Positions 9,161-16,863 of a stretch of DNA of 64,000 nt are shown one piece after another. The DNA comes from Thermoproteota archaeon (GTDB lineage: Archaea > Korarchaeota > Korarchaeia > Korarchaeales > Korarchaeaceae), in assembly GCA_027492205.1 (NCBI GenBank), contig JAOZFN010000005.1, forward strand, positions 1 to 64,000, written 5' to 3'. The translations under genes and the position numbers were made by a program. The notes under the pieces were generated by a model that was not told where the DNA came from, did not search any database, and saw nothing but the letters and a program-made list of their open reading frames with translations. Numbering within the stretch: the stretch's first letter is position 1; each line of letters starts with the position of its first letter.

Positions 9161-9421
9161 GTGCCCAAGAGACCCCCTATGGCGAAGCTGAGGACGCCCA
9201 GGTACGGATTGAGGATTAGGCGGCAGTACGAGGCGGTCTTGGCCAAGAGCAAGGCCACGTACAAGTGCCCCAGGTGCGGGGCCGAGGCCCTGCGTAGGAT
9301 CAGGCTGGGGATTTGGAAGTGCAAGAAGTGCGGGTTTGAGTTCGCCGGAGGCGCGTGGGAGCCGAGGACTTCGGTGTCCACGACAGCTGAGGCCGGGCTT
9401 GCTAGGGTGACTGGACGCTGA
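9161..9421 (+). CDS. rpl37ae: Ribosomal protein eL43 (L37Ae)
   Basis: Zinc-binding large-subunit protein. Four cysteines in two pairs (CPRCG at 36-39 and CKKCG at 54-57) form the zinc ribbon, preceded by the basic PRYGLRIRRQ segment. The GTG at 9161 has GGGAGGG about ten bases upstream; the ATG at 9179 is an alternative with no good ribosome-binding site. In many archaea rpoP follows this gene, but here a Brix gene follows and rpoP is at 60.5 kb. Confidence 0.93.
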   Translation: MPKRPPMAKLRTPRYGLRIRRQYEAVLAKSKATYKCPRCGAEALRRIRLGIWKCKKCGFEFAGGAWEPRTSVSTTAEAGLARVTGR

Positions 9422-9433
9422 GGCGGGTCCCTC

Positions 9434-9997
9434 TTGATCCTAATCACGACCTCTAGGGACCCCTCTCAGAGAACTCGGACGTTCATTCGAGACCTCTCTC
9501 ACGTGATACCCAGGGCTGTCCGAGTGAACCGCGGCAAAAAGAGCCTCGACGACCTCAGGTTGGAGGCCCTAAGGCAGGGACTCAGTAGGGTGCTCGTGGT
9601 CACCGAGAGGAAGGGGAACCCGGGCGGACTGAGGTTCTACGAGGCGTCGGTTGCCGCAATCAGGCCGACCGCAGCCCACATCCTGCTGGAGGGGGTGACC
9701 CTTAGGAGGGAGCTGTTCGGCAAGAAGCCTGAGAGAGTCCCCAGGGTTCTGGACCTCGCGATTGCCTACCAGGAGGGTGAAGAACACAGCGAATACGCCT
9801 CAGCCCTCGCGTCAGGGATGGGGGTGGATGCTGTCGCCGCGGCGAATGAGGAGAGAGATCTCCCAGACTCGGATGTCGTCCTTTGGATCAGGAGGATTAA
9901 TTCCCGCCCCACCGCGAGCTTCTACGTGACCGGGGCGAGGGGGTCGAGGGAAGTCGGTCCCAGACTCTTCCTCCGCGCGGTCGTGAGGTCCGGGTGA
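9434..9997 (+). CDS. Brix domain ribosome-biogenesis protein (Imp4-like)
   Basis: Archaeal single-domain relative of the eukaryotic Imp4/Brx1/Rpf family, which binds pre-rRNA. The 187-residue protein opens with the typical ILITTSRDPSQRTRTFIRDL and continues with GKKSLDDLRLEALRQG. TTG start. Between eL43 and Pcc1 it occupies a conserved archaeal slot. The direct rRNA target is unknown. Confidence 0.88.
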   Translation: MILITTSRDPSQRTRTFIRDLSHVIPRAVRVNRGKKSLDDLRLEALRQGLSRVLVVTERKGNPGGLRFYEASVAAIRPTAAHILLEGVTLRRELFGKKPERVPRVLDLAIAYQEGEEHSEYASALASGMGVDAVAAANEERDLPDSDVVLWIRRINSRPTASFYVTGARGSREVGPRLFLRAVVRSG

Positions 9998-10001
9998 CGT
10001 T

Positions 10002-10241
10002 ATGGCCGGGAGGTACTCCGCTAAGTTATTCGTGAAAGCGCCTCCTCACGTCGCTGCGCTGATCCTAGAGGTCCTCTCTCCAGACCCCTTCCTGCCCAGA
10101 CCTTCGGTTGAACAGGGCTTACTGACGTTTGTCCTATCCTCTGACTCCCCTAGAAGGCTGCGCGCGGAGCTGAACTCACTTTTGAGGTCCCTGGCCTTAA
10201 TAGAGGATCTCTTGGAGGTGGCTGATCTCCGACCCCCCTAA
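10002..10241 (+). CDS. pcc1: KEOPS complex subunit Pcc1
   Basis: Small dimerisation subunit of KEOPS, which makes t6A37 in ANN-decoding tRNAs. The 79-residue sequence follows the family pattern: a short first strand, a helix with an ILEVLSPDP turn, two strands, and a final helix starting RLRAELNSLLRSL. Identification also rests on position after the Brix gene, which is conserved in archaea. Closely coupled to Brix, four bases apart. Confidence 0.8.
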   Translation: MAGRYSAKLFVKAPPHVAALILEVLSPDPFLPRPSVEQGLLTFVLSSDSPRRLRAELNSLLRSLALIEDLLEVADLRPP

Positions 10242-10242
10242 C

Positions 10243-10252
10243 GTTTATTATT
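10243..10252 (+). promoter_or_regulatory. TATA box for tRNA-Val
   Basis: GTTTATTATT is centred about 29 bases before the first base of the tRNA, the normal archaeal spacing. Confidence 0.6.
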
Positions 10253-10276
10253 CGCCCGATCCCCGGTCCAACCGCC

Positions 10277-10349
10277 GGGCCGGTGGTCTAGCGGCTATGA
10301 CGCCGCCTTGACGAGGCGGAGGTCGTGGGTTCGAGTCCCACCCGGCCCA
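10277..10349 (+). tRNA. tRNA-Val (anticodon GAC)
   Basis: Full cloverleaf: acceptor GGGCCGG/CCGGCCC, anticodon stem CCGCC/GGCGG with loop TTGACGA, and T arm GTGGG-TTCGAGT-CCCAC. Discriminator A at 10349 is followed by an encoded CCA (10350-10352). No intron. The body is nearly identical to the tRNA-Val(CAC) gene at 18.2 kb. Confidence 0.97.
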
Positions 10350-10393
10350 CCATCAGAGGTAACCCTAATCGGGGATCGGGAGGTAACGGGTCC

Positions 10394-10678
10394 GTGGCCA
10401 GGTACTCCGTCAGCAGATTGGGAGGTCGGGGGGTAATTACGGATAGGGGTCTCGTGCTCGGAGAACTCGTCGACCTGGTTGTCGACGAGCTGTCGGGTAA
10501 GGCGATCTCCCTCGTCGTTGAGGAGGCGAAGGGCGCGGCCGGCTCTCTGACCAAGAAGCTGAAGAGGGATCGAGAGGGATACGTCCTCATCCCCTACTCA
10601 ACGGTGAAGTACATTCGCGAGATGATAGTCGTTGACGAGCGCCTTCTAAAACTCTACATAGCGACGAAGGGGGAGTAG
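10394..10678 (+). CDS. PRC-barrel domain protein
   Basis: Small soluble protein of 94 aa with a PRC-barrel pattern: strand RYSVSRLGGRGVIT, then DRGLVLGELVDLVVDELSGK and a final YVLIPYSTVKYIREMIVVDE. The GTG at 10394 has GGGAGGT nine bases upstream; the longer track start overlaps the tRNA and is rejected. PRC barrels in archaea are linked to RNA metabolism or, in CdvA/photosystem relatives, to membrane scaffolding. Nothing here singles out a role. Confidence 0.75.
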   Translation: MARYSVSRLGGRGVITDRGLVLGELVDLVVDELSGKAISLVVEEAKGAAGSLTKKLKRDREGYVLIPYSTVKYIREMIVVDERLLKLYIATKGE

Positions 10679-10681
10679 CCC

Positions 10682-10996
10682 CTAGGGCCCTCTAGACGCT
10701 CCCATCGTCGCCTCAACGGCTTCGTTCACCACCCTCGTTAGGGCCCTAGAGAGCCGGATGGCCTCATCCTCAACGTCATCTCCCGTAGAGTGCGCGAGTT
10801 CCTTCACCCTTCTCAGAATCTCCTGCACCCTTTCCCTGTTGGCAAGAACGTAGGACGCCGCCTCTGCTACGACCAATGCCATTTCAAGGAGAGATTGCAG
10901 GTCTAAGGAGCCGGCATTCCCCAGTAGCTCTGCTCGGAGCTTTCTCTTGAATGATAGGTGGGCCCAGAGCAGGTCATCTAGACGCTGATCCCGCAT
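10682..10996 (-). CDS. Hypothetical all-helical protein
   Basis: I do not recognise this 104-residue protein. It is predicted to be entirely helical, with runs such as LLEMALVVAEAASYVLANRERV and alternating Arg/Glu, no Cys and no membrane segment. It converges with the PRC-barrel gene three bases away and diverges from the RpoG-like gene. Low-complexity composition alone does not suggest a shadow ORF, since the opposite strand has no better reading frame. Confidence 0.6.
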   Translation of the reverse strand: MRDQRLDDLLWAHLSFKRKLRAELLGNAGSLDLQSLLEMALVVAEAASYVLANRERVQEILRRVKELAHSTGDDVEDEAIRLSRALTRVVNEAVEATMGASRGP

Positions 10997-11075
10997 CTCA
11001 ATCTTCAGGCCCTGAACAGACTAACGGTTTCTTCCGGCGAATAACTTTTAGTCCAGGGGGAGAAGTGGGCTGACG

Positions 11076-11444
11076 ATGAAGCTCCACGTCAAGCTAGTTG
11101 AGAGGAAAGAAGATCCAGTCGGTGGAGTAGCTACTCTGAGGTTCTCGGTTGAGTCCCCCGTGAAGGGAGCCCTCTCGATCGAGGTTCCACTCGGTCTTGC
11201 CCGAAGACTCTCAGAGAGATATGAGGGAGAGGCCCTTTTGCTGGAGGAGAAGCCCCCTTCCAGTGAGGGGGATCTTCTAATGAATGCTGTGGTCTACCAG
11301 TCTGACGAGAACTCCCTTCGAGCGTCCGCATACGGCCTACTAGTGATCCTGGAGCTTAAGGGTCGGGTGGCGGATCTGGCCAATTTCTCTAGGGGGGCCG
11401 AGGTCCACTTTCTGCTGAGAGACATCGTCAGCGAGAGCCCCTGA
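11076..11444 (+). CDS. rpoG: RpoG/Rpo8-like RNA polymerase subunit
   Basis: Candidate archaeal counterpart of eukaryotic Rpb8, a peripheral subunit known from Crenarchaeota and Korarchaeota. By eye the C-terminal half follows the Rpb8 pattern: a strand ending in VVY, then SAYGLLVILELKG aligning with the AYVSYGGLLMRLQG region of human Rpb8, and a last strand EVHFLLRDI aligning with VYLLMKKL. Length (122 aa) fits. A TATA-like AATAACTTTTA lies about 30 bases upstream of the ATG. Alternative: an unrelated OB-fold protein. Confidence 0.62.
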   Translation: MKLHVKLVERKEDPVGGVATLRFSVESPVKGALSIEVPLGLARRLSERYEGEALLLEEKPPSSEGDLLMNAVVYQSDENSLRASAYGLLVILELKGRVADLANFSRGAEVHFLLRDIVSESP

Positions 11445-11452
11445 CTCGCAGG

Positions 11453-11481
11453 AAACTTTTGAGAAATTTTCCTAAATTTTT
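11453..11481. repeat. Phased A/T blocks upstream of the TFB-core gene
   Basis: AAACTTTT (11453), AAATTTT (11464) and AAATTTTT (11474) recur at 10-11 base intervals, one helical turn, just upstream of the likely TATA box. Such phasing bends DNA and can also be a tandem operator. They stand out in an otherwise GC-rich region. Confidence 0.6.
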
Positions 11482-11494
11482 CTCCATAATTCAC

Positions 11495-11502
11495 AATAAT
11501 AT
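11495..11502 (+). promoter_or_regulatory. TATA-like box for the TFB-core gene
   Basis: AATAATAT is centred about 22 bases before the ATG at 11521, and no ribosome-binding site is visible between them, so a leaderless or nearly leaderless transcript is expected. Confidence 0.5.
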
Positions 11503-11520
11503 CCTCTCAGCTCCCTCAAC

Positions 11521-12279
11521 ATGGAGGGGGGCTTGCCTCCATCGTCCTGCGAGTGGCAGCTGTCGTCCTCCGTAGATCCCTACGGAAGTTACTCTGACCT
11601 AGCAAACCACTACCCGCTCGCTTGGAGGAGAAGAGAACACTTACCCCGGTGGCTCTCTGAGGTAGTAAGCGAGCTGGACGCACCTCCGCGACTTTTGGAC
11701 CTGGCTAAGGCGATTATCTCGGGCTTACCAAAAAGCCTCCACGGGAGAAGGAGGGGGTACCTCTACCTGGCGTCTTTGGTCGTGGCAAGCAGAATTCTCG
11801 GAACTCCGTTAACGCTGAAGACCGTTTCACAGGCTGCCGCCAGCGTGGGGCTCAGGGTAAGCCCCAAGAAACTTGCGATCATGGTGGGTGAGGTATCTTC
11901 GGCTTGCAGGTCACCTGTAATCGACAGCAGGTCGGTGAGGCAATACATATCCTCCATAGTATCCCACCTCAAGCGGGATCCCGCCCTTCAATCTATCCTG
12001 CATGACCTGTTCGGCGAACATTGGGGCGTCGCTCTTGACAGGCTCCACGTGAAGTCACTCGAGCTGCTTAAGGTGACGGGCAAGGTCACGAGGTTGGAAC
12101 TCGCCGGCAAGAGCCCGGCAGTCACGGCAGCGGCGACCGTGTGGCTCACGGCTAGGACTCTGGGATTGAGGTTCATAACACAGGAGAGGGTGGCACGCGC
12201 CGCAGGCGTGAGCTCCTCGGCGCTGAGAAAGCGGACTAAACTCCTCCTGCAGGGGTCGGAGGCGGCCAAATTTGCCTGA
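11521..12279 (+). CDS. TFB-core (TFIIB-like) protein without zinc ribbon
   Basis: A 252-residue protein resembling the core of transcription factor B. Two cyclin-like repeats are visible, about residues 50-140 and 150-240; the second (TAAATVWLTARTLGLRF followed by RVARAAGVSSSALRKR) parallels the genuine TFB at 59.4 kb (AAAIYMASQEFGEHKTQ, AGVTEVTVRNR). The N-terminal zinc ribbon and B-reader are absent; the first 45 residues are novel and contain a lone Cys. It should bind TBP or DNA without recruiting polymerase normally, so it may be a specialised regulator. Its stop overlaps the start of the HerA-like gene, forming an operon. Confidence 0.75.
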   Translation: MEGGLPPSSCEWQLSSSVDPYGSYSDLANHYPLAWRRREHLPRWLSEVVSELDAPPRLLDLAKAIISGLPKSLHGRRRGYLYLASLVVASRILGTPLTLKTVSQAAASVGLRVSPKKLAIMVGEVSSACRSPVIDSRSVRQYISSIVSHLKRDPALQSILHDLFGEHWGVALDRLHVKSLELLKVTGKVTRLELAGKSPAVTAAATVWLTARTLGLRFITQERVARAAGVSSSALRKRTKLLLQGSEAAKFA

Positions 12280-13948
12280 GAGAGGCAAAAATATTCCGTA
12301 CCTTCTCGTGGCCCTTGTGGTGGTCAACGAGCTGCGGAAAAAGCTGGCACGCGGTGTTCAACTCTCTTGGGACCTTTCTTCCGAGACGCTGCTGTCGGTC
12401 GTGCCCATATTGCTACCCACAGCTCTAATTACCGGACTCTTGGCACTACTCGCCAGGTCTAGACTCCGCGGTCAGGAGGCGGCCCTTCATGCATACGTCC
12501 TCACACCCAAGGACTTCCGAAGTAAGGCCGAAGTGGACGTTACACTCATTCACCAGGTTCTGGAGGCAACAGGGCTAGAAGGACACCTCCTCCAGCGCTT
12601 GGGTTCATCCGGCCCGTCGGCCCCTATTCTCGCCGTAGCTGAGCACGGGGAAAAGGGGGCCATCTCAGCCAAGGCGGCCCTGTCCGCCCTTCGAAGCGTA
12701 CTTGGACGCGACCTTGAAGTTGTTGACATGGGTAGGCGGACTTGGCCTGATCTTTTGACGTATAGACGCAAGCCCGGGACTCCTTCTACCCCAAGGCTCA
12801 GGCTGCCCAGTGTCGAGGTGGGCAAGCGCTCGCCGGCAGTGCTCCTTGGGTATGATGGAGGGAGAAGGCCCGTAAGGCTGCCGGTGAATCTGATCTCTAA
12901 ACACATCCTTCTAATGGGGAGGACTGGTTCTGGAAAGTCAACCACTGCGATGGCTATATGTGAGAGACTGTGGTCTGACTACGGCATCCCGTTTTTGGTA
13001 CTGGATCACCACAACGAATACACTGGTATTGTGACGAGGTTAGGAGGATCTGTCGTCGGCGCCTCCGGTGGCCCTTCCCTGAACGTCTTCAGGGGGATCG
13101 CATCCAATCCGCAGGGGGCCGACATGTACGTAGAGGTTCTACGAGATGCCCTTAGCCTCACCCCCTCCCAGACTTTCATAGTCCACAGGTGCCTCTCAAG
13201 CGCCCTGAGGGCGAGTCTAGGCGAAGACCCAACGTTGGCCGATTTGATGGACGAGGTATCCGAATATAGGGAGAGAAGTGGGCCAGAGATGGAGAGCAAG
13301 CTGGCGCTTCTCAGGAAGCTGGAGCCTCTCGTCGAAGGAGAGGGAAGAGCCCATCTTCTGGTTGAGAGATTTCCTAACGTCAGCCAGCTGGACAGGCCAA
13401 CCTCCATACTTCTAGGGGGCGTGGAGTCCGATACGGTAAGGGACCTCCTAGTTCACGTGATCCTGAAGAGGGTCTACGACAGCGCAAAGGCGTGGGGACT
13501 CGGATCTCCGCTCCGGCAGGTGGTGCTGGTTGAAGAGGGAGAGCGCGTCCTACCCACGATCTCAGATGAGAGGGGCGCCACAGTAACTGACAAGATGCTT
13601 GGGGAACTGAGGAAGTTTGGGGTGGGCATGATGATAGTGACTCAGGCCCCCCACGCCCTCTCGAGAAGCGCCATGAGGAACTCGGCCATCAAGGTGATCC
13701 ACGCACTTGGATCCCCCAGAGATTTTCAAATCCTGAAACCCCTCCTCTCCCCCCTGAAGGATGGTGAGAACGTTCCAGCAAGCGCTATCTTCACCCTCAG
13801 ACCAGGTGAAGCCGTCGTGATCATGGAGGGCAGACCCGCTCCAGTGAGGTGTACGGTGGCTCCGCCCTCGGTCGAGGCCACACCCATAACGGATAGAGAA
13901 CTCACCATTCTCGCTCAAATGGCCCCCTCGTTTCACACGCTGGAGTGA
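12272..13948 (+). CDS. Membrane-anchored HerA/VirB4-like ATPase
   Basis: P-loop ATPase of the HerA/FtsK superfamily, which pump DNA or protein. One membrane span is predicted at residues 40-62, then a 140-residue linker domain, then the motor: Walker A GRTGSGKST (216-224), the HerA-type VLDHHNEY motif (243-250), Walker B QVVLVEEGERV (near 410) and a QAPHALSRSAMRNSA sensor region. The TTG at 12272 overlaps the TFB-core stop. A TATA-like AAAATATT at 12287 and in-frame GTGs at 12308-12320 allow a second, shorter start. Co-transcription with a TFB-core protein is unusual. Not the canonical HerA of the HerA-NurA-Mre11-Rad50 operon, judged by the membrane anchor and neighbours. Confidence 0.8.
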   Translation: MPERGKNIPYLLVALVVVNELRKKLARGVQLSWDLSSETLLSVVPILLPTALITGLLALLARSRLRGQEAALHAYVLTPKDFRSKAEVDVTLIHQVLEATGLEGHLLQRLGSSGPSAPILAVAEHGEKGAISAKAALSALRSVLGRDLEVVDMGRRTWPDLLTYRRKPGTPSTPRLRLPSVEVGKRSPAVLLGYDGGRRPVRLPVNLISKHILLMGRTGSGKSTTAMAICERLWSDYGIPFLVLDHHNEYTGIVTRLGGSVVGASGGPSLNVFRGIASNPQGADMYVEVLRDALSLTPSQTFIVHRCLSSALRASLGEDPTLADLMDEVSEYRERSGPEMESKLALLRKLEPLVEGEGRAHLLVERFPNVSQLDRPTSILLGGVESDTVRDLLVHVILKRVYDSAKAWGLGSPLRQVVLVEEGERVLPTISDERGATVTDKMLGELRKFGVGMMIVTQAPHALSRSAMRNSAIKVIHALGSPRDFQILKPLLSPLKDGENVPASAIFTLRPGEAVVIMEGRPAPVRCTVAPPSVEATPITDRELTILAQMAPSFHTLE

Positions 13949-13965
13949 AGGAGTTGATTCCAAGC

Positions 13966-14535
13966 CTATGGATCCCTCGCCTTAAGCCTCTGGATCACCA
14001 GCGGGCCCCTCGGCCAGCGAATCGGCGGACTCTGGACAACCTCCTTCCGAATCGCCTCCAAGATCCCGTCGGCCACCTCCTCCGGGGAAATTCGTGAGGT
14101 ATCTACCTCCAGCAATGGCTTTCCTGGGAGGTGGTGTCTGGCAGACGTTCCGCAGAAGTCCACGATCTCGGCCTCTAAGTTCTCAATGACCTTGGGCTTC
14201 TCGTACTTCCTACTAAGGAGCCTCCCCGCGAGCGCCTCCGGATTGCACCTCAGAACAACCACGAAGCTCACATGATCTGCCGGCACCGCCTCCGGATAGG
14301 TCGTGGAGACAATCACCCACCCATCCCTCTCTGAGAGTTCCCGACGGAGAGCGGTTCTCAGACCATCAATATCGAGTATCTGAACCCCTCTGTCCTCATC
14401 TGCTCCGACGACCAGCCCCTTCTCAATAGCGAATATGTTGACTTCGATGACCTCACCACCGAGTTTCTCAGCTAGTATCCTAGAGACCGTGCTCTTCCCA
14501 GACCCGGGAACTCCCGTGACTAGAATTACTGGCAA
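13966..14535 (-). CDS. AK6/Fap7-type adenylate kinase
   Basis: Atypical adenylate kinase/ATPase linked in eukaryotes and archaea to small-subunit maturation. Walker A GVPGSGKST is near the N terminus, followed by EVNIFAIEKGLVVGADEDRG and the lid-region LLSRKYEKPKVIENLEAEI, all AK6 hallmarks. TTG 14535 (MPVILVTG) is chosen over the track start at 14559, because the TATA box GGCTATATAAAA lies at 14558-14568 and would overlap the longer start. 189 aa. Convergent with the HerA-like gene. Confidence 0.88.
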   Translation of the reverse strand: MPVILVTGVPGSGKSTVSRILAEKLGGEVIEVNIFAIEKGLVVGADEDRGVQILDIDGLRTALRRELSERDGWVIVSTTYPEAVPADHVSFVVVLRCNPEALAGRLLSRKYEKPKVIENLEAEIVDFCGTSARHHLPGKPLLEVDTSRISPEEVADGILEAIRKEVVQSPPIRWPRGPLVIQRLKARDP

Positions 14536-14557
14536 GTTCGGGGCCGCGAGGAGGTTC

Positions 14558-14568
14558 AATTTTTATAT
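14558..14568. promoter_or_regulatory. Bidirectional TATA element for AK6 and tRNA-Glu
   Basis: The run ATTTTTATATA reads as a TATA box on both strands. It is about 27 bases before the preferred TTG of AK6 and about 30 bases before the first base of tRNA-Glu, so one element may drive both. Confidence 0.55.
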
Positions 14569-14593
14569 AGCCTCCCTCTCCCAACGAAGTCGG

Positions 14594-14668
14594 GCTCCGG
14601 TGGTGTAGCCAGGCCAAGCATAGGGGCCTCTCGAGCCCCAGACCCGGGTTCAAATCCCGGCCGGAGCA
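14594..14668 (+). tRNA. tRNA-Glu (anticodon CTC)
   Basis: Acceptor GCTCCGG/CCGGAGC, anticodon stem GGGGC/GCCCC with loop CTCTCGA, T arm CCGGG-TTCAAAT-CCCGG. Discriminator A at 14668, CCA encoded (14669-14671). No intron. Confidence 0.96.
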
Positions 14669-14707
14669 CCATCCTATTTCTTTGCGGTATCCTCTGTTCC
14701 CCTAGCT

Positions 14708-15097
14708 TCAGTAGGGCAGGGGGCCAAACAGAGAGTAGATCGGGTGAAATCCGTAGTGCCTTGAGATGAGGAGCCAGAGCGAGATGGCAACCATGATCGC
14801 GATCACCGACCTGACCCGCCTTCTCTGCGCGATGGGAATCGAAAGTATTAATCCAGAAATCAGGATCATTAGACCGTAGAACAGGCGCATGATGCTCTCA
14901 GCGCTAAGCATCCAGAGGATAGCCGCCCACACCCCGAACTCGCCTATCAGGAGGCCTACTCCGATCGCCAACCCCCCCACTATGGCCCCATAGATCCCCT
15001 CAATCAGAACGATCCTTGCCGAGAATGGGAGTTCCAGCCTGGGTCTGGCTCGGGCCCTCCAACTGCGTCTTTTCAGCCTTCTCCTACGGGTATACAT
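14708..15097 (-). CDS. Small integral membrane protein, unknown function
   Basis: Not recognised. A strongly basic N terminus (MYTRRRRLKRRSWRARARPR) is followed by three or four hydrophobic segments across about 100 residues, with a short basic loop AQRRRVRS. ATG 15097 has GGGGGGAG about eight bases upstream; the track's longer start would lie inside the UMP kinase gene. It is read just after UMP kinase, two bases apart, so they share an operon, but no functional link is evident. 129 aa. Confidence 0.7.
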   Translation of the reverse strand: MYTRRRRLKRRSWRARARPRLELPFSARIVLIEGIYGAIVGGLAIGVGLLIGEFGVWAAILWMLSAESIMRLFYGLMILISGLILSIPIAQRRRVRSVIAIMVAISLWLLISRHYGFHPIYSLFGPLPY

Positions 15098-15099
15098 AG

Positions 15100-15780
15100 T
15101 CAATCTCCCCCCACAACCGTACCCACCTTTTTTCCCTCGACAGCGTCCAGCAGGAGCCGGGGCCTCAACCCATCTAAAACGATGCATCGAATGGATGACC
15201 TTTCAAGGACCTTGATCGCGATAGGATCTAAGAGTTCGTACCCGCCTGGCTCGAACCGATGTCTCGCCACGATCTCTCTGAGACCCTCGTAGGAGACCCT
15301 CTCCAAGAGAGTGGCCCCGGGCTCGGAAGGAGGTCGATCAAATATCCCGGGCGCGCCAGTGGCCTTGACAAGCATGGAAGCGCCCACGAACTCGGATACC
15401 ACCGCCGCCACGGCATCTGTAGATTGGGCCGGGGCAATCCCCCCCAGCACGACTACGGGGCTCAATTTGAGTGCTGATACGACCTCCTCGTAGCTCTCCG
15501 GTACCGTCGGGTGGGCAATTTCGCCGAGAGCCGCCACCATGATCGAGGCGTTGAGCCTGGTAGCCAGAATCCCTATTTCATCAAGAAAGGCCTTGTTCGC
15601 CCCAAACCCCTCCGCCAGGCCTATATACCTCCTCGCAAGTCGCCCACCACCGGCGACGACGACAACACTCATTCCTCGCTTAACCAGGTTCGAAATAACG
15701 CCTCTGTACTCCTCCAGGATCGATGGGTCCTTGAGGCTCCTATCGAACACTACGCCGCCGAGCAGGAGCGTGATTATCAT
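15100..15780 (-). CDS. pyrH: UMP kinase
   Basis: Amino-acid-kinase-fold enzyme converting UMP to UDP. The archaeal-type sequence shows VVVVAGGGRLARRYIGLA near residue 40, a VLGGIAPAQSTDAVAA motif near 110 and the late PGGYELLDPIAIKVLERS block that contacts UMP. 226 aa, normal. A short gap separates it from Taw1 upstream on the same strand. Confidence 0.93.
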   Translation of the reverse strand: MIITLLLGGVVFDRSLKDPSILEEYRGVISNLVKRGMSVVVVAGGGRLARRYIGLAEGFGANKAFLDEIGILATRLNASIMVAALGEIAHPTVPESYEEVVSALKLSPVVVLGGIAPAQSTDAVAAVVSEFVGASMLVKATGAPGIFDRPPSEPGATLLERVSYEGLREIVARHRFEPGGYELLDPIAIKVLERSSIRCIVLDGLRPRLLLDAVEGKKVGTVVGGD

Positions 15781-15823
15781 ACCACGCCGCGCCGACCGGC
15801 CCTTCCATTAAATAATGGGATCG

Positions 15824-16807
15824 CTACCTGCCGTCGAACCTGATGGGCTTCTCCAGCTTACTCAGCAAGACGACCCTGCTTTCGGGTACCTCGGAGAGAA
15901 TCCTGTATCCGGTCTTCTCAGCCAGAGCCTCGGCGAACTCTCGCACCTCCGCGTGAGATGGCATGTTCTCCCTTGAGAGCCTTCTCCTCGAGTAGCCCAC
16001 GTACATGTAGGCCTTGGGCTCCACGTAGGTGGGCTCGTATTTCTCAATGAGCTTCGCCCACTCCTCAGGCTTATCCATATTCAGCCCCTTGATAGCCGTA
16101 ATCCTCATCACGGTCGGCGCGGAAAGCGACTGAATGAGTTCAAGGGTCCTGTTCAACCGCTGCCACGCGTCAGGTATTAGAGGCCTGGTTATCCGCTTGT
16201 AGAGACCTTCTTCGTACGCCGGTACCGTGACGTAGAGCTGCGTCGGCTCCCTCTCTATGGACTCCAACCTCTCCGGGAGGGTTCCATTGGTGACTATGAA
16301 AGTGGTCATCCCCCTACTCCTGTACTCGTCCACGAGCCCCCCGATGTGTGGGTAGAGCATTGGCTCTCCGGTTAGAGATATCGCTGCGTGTTTGGGCACC
16401 TCCGCCTCCCTGAGCCACCTCTCGCTGAACACCCTGACGCCCTTGTAACCCTGGACGAGCACCCTGTGGATCCTTATGCTCTCCTCGGCGATGTCCTCGG
16501 GGTCGTCCCACCTCGCACCCTCGTCTGGTATCTCCTTCCACCTGAAATCCGTCGGCATGTCACTCGCGTTCAGCCTCCAGCAGTAGAGGCACTGCAGGTT
16601 GCAGAACGAAGCGGCAGGAGTCATTTGGAGGCAGCTCCAAGTCGCGATGCCGAAGAACTTGTTCTTGTAGCAAGTCCTGCCGCGCATCAGAGCCTCCCGG
16701 AACCAGTAGCACGGCTTGACGGCAGAGTGATTGAGCACGAACTTGTATCCCTGCTTCTCCATCAGCTCCTTAACGTGGTCCGGAACCCTCACGACATCGT
16801 TGACCAT
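15824..16807 (-). CDS. taw1: tRNA 4-demethylwyosine synthase (Taw1)
   Basis: Radical SAM enzyme that condenses pyruvate carbons with m1G37 of tRNA-Phe to start wyosine synthesis. The radical SAM motif CNLQCLYC is at Cys69, 73 and 76. A second cluster is predicted from Cys33, 46 and 59, with the 13-residue spacing seen in characterised Taw1 proteins. ATG start, 327 aa. The first enzyme of the pathway, m1G37 methyltransferase Trm5, is not in the window. Confidence 0.95.
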   Translation of the reverse strand: MVNDVVRVPDHVKELMEKQGYKFVLNHSAVKPCYWFREALMRGRTCYKNKFFGIATWSCLQMTPAASFCNLQCLYCWRLNASDMPTDFRWKEIPDEGARWDDPEDIAEESIRIHRVLVQGYKGVRVFSERWLREAEVPKHAAISLTGEPMLYPHIGGLVDEYRSRGMTTFIVTNGTLPERLESIEREPTQLYVTVPAYEEGLYKRITRPLIPDAWQRLNRTLELIQSLSAPTVMRITAIKGLNMDKPEEWAKLIEKYEPTYVEPKAYMYVGYSRRRLSRENMPSHAEVREFAEALAEKTGYRILSEVPESRVVLLSKLEKPIRFDGR

Positions 16808-16863
16808 CGGGTTCGCGCAGGTAATCGAGGGAAAAATAAAGTGGACCAGCCTAGGCTTGGCCG

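Noticed and set aside
10325-10393. N-terminal extension of the PRC-barrel protein
   Set aside because: It reads through the 3' half of tRNA-Val; GTG 10394 with GGGAGGT upstream is the sensible start.
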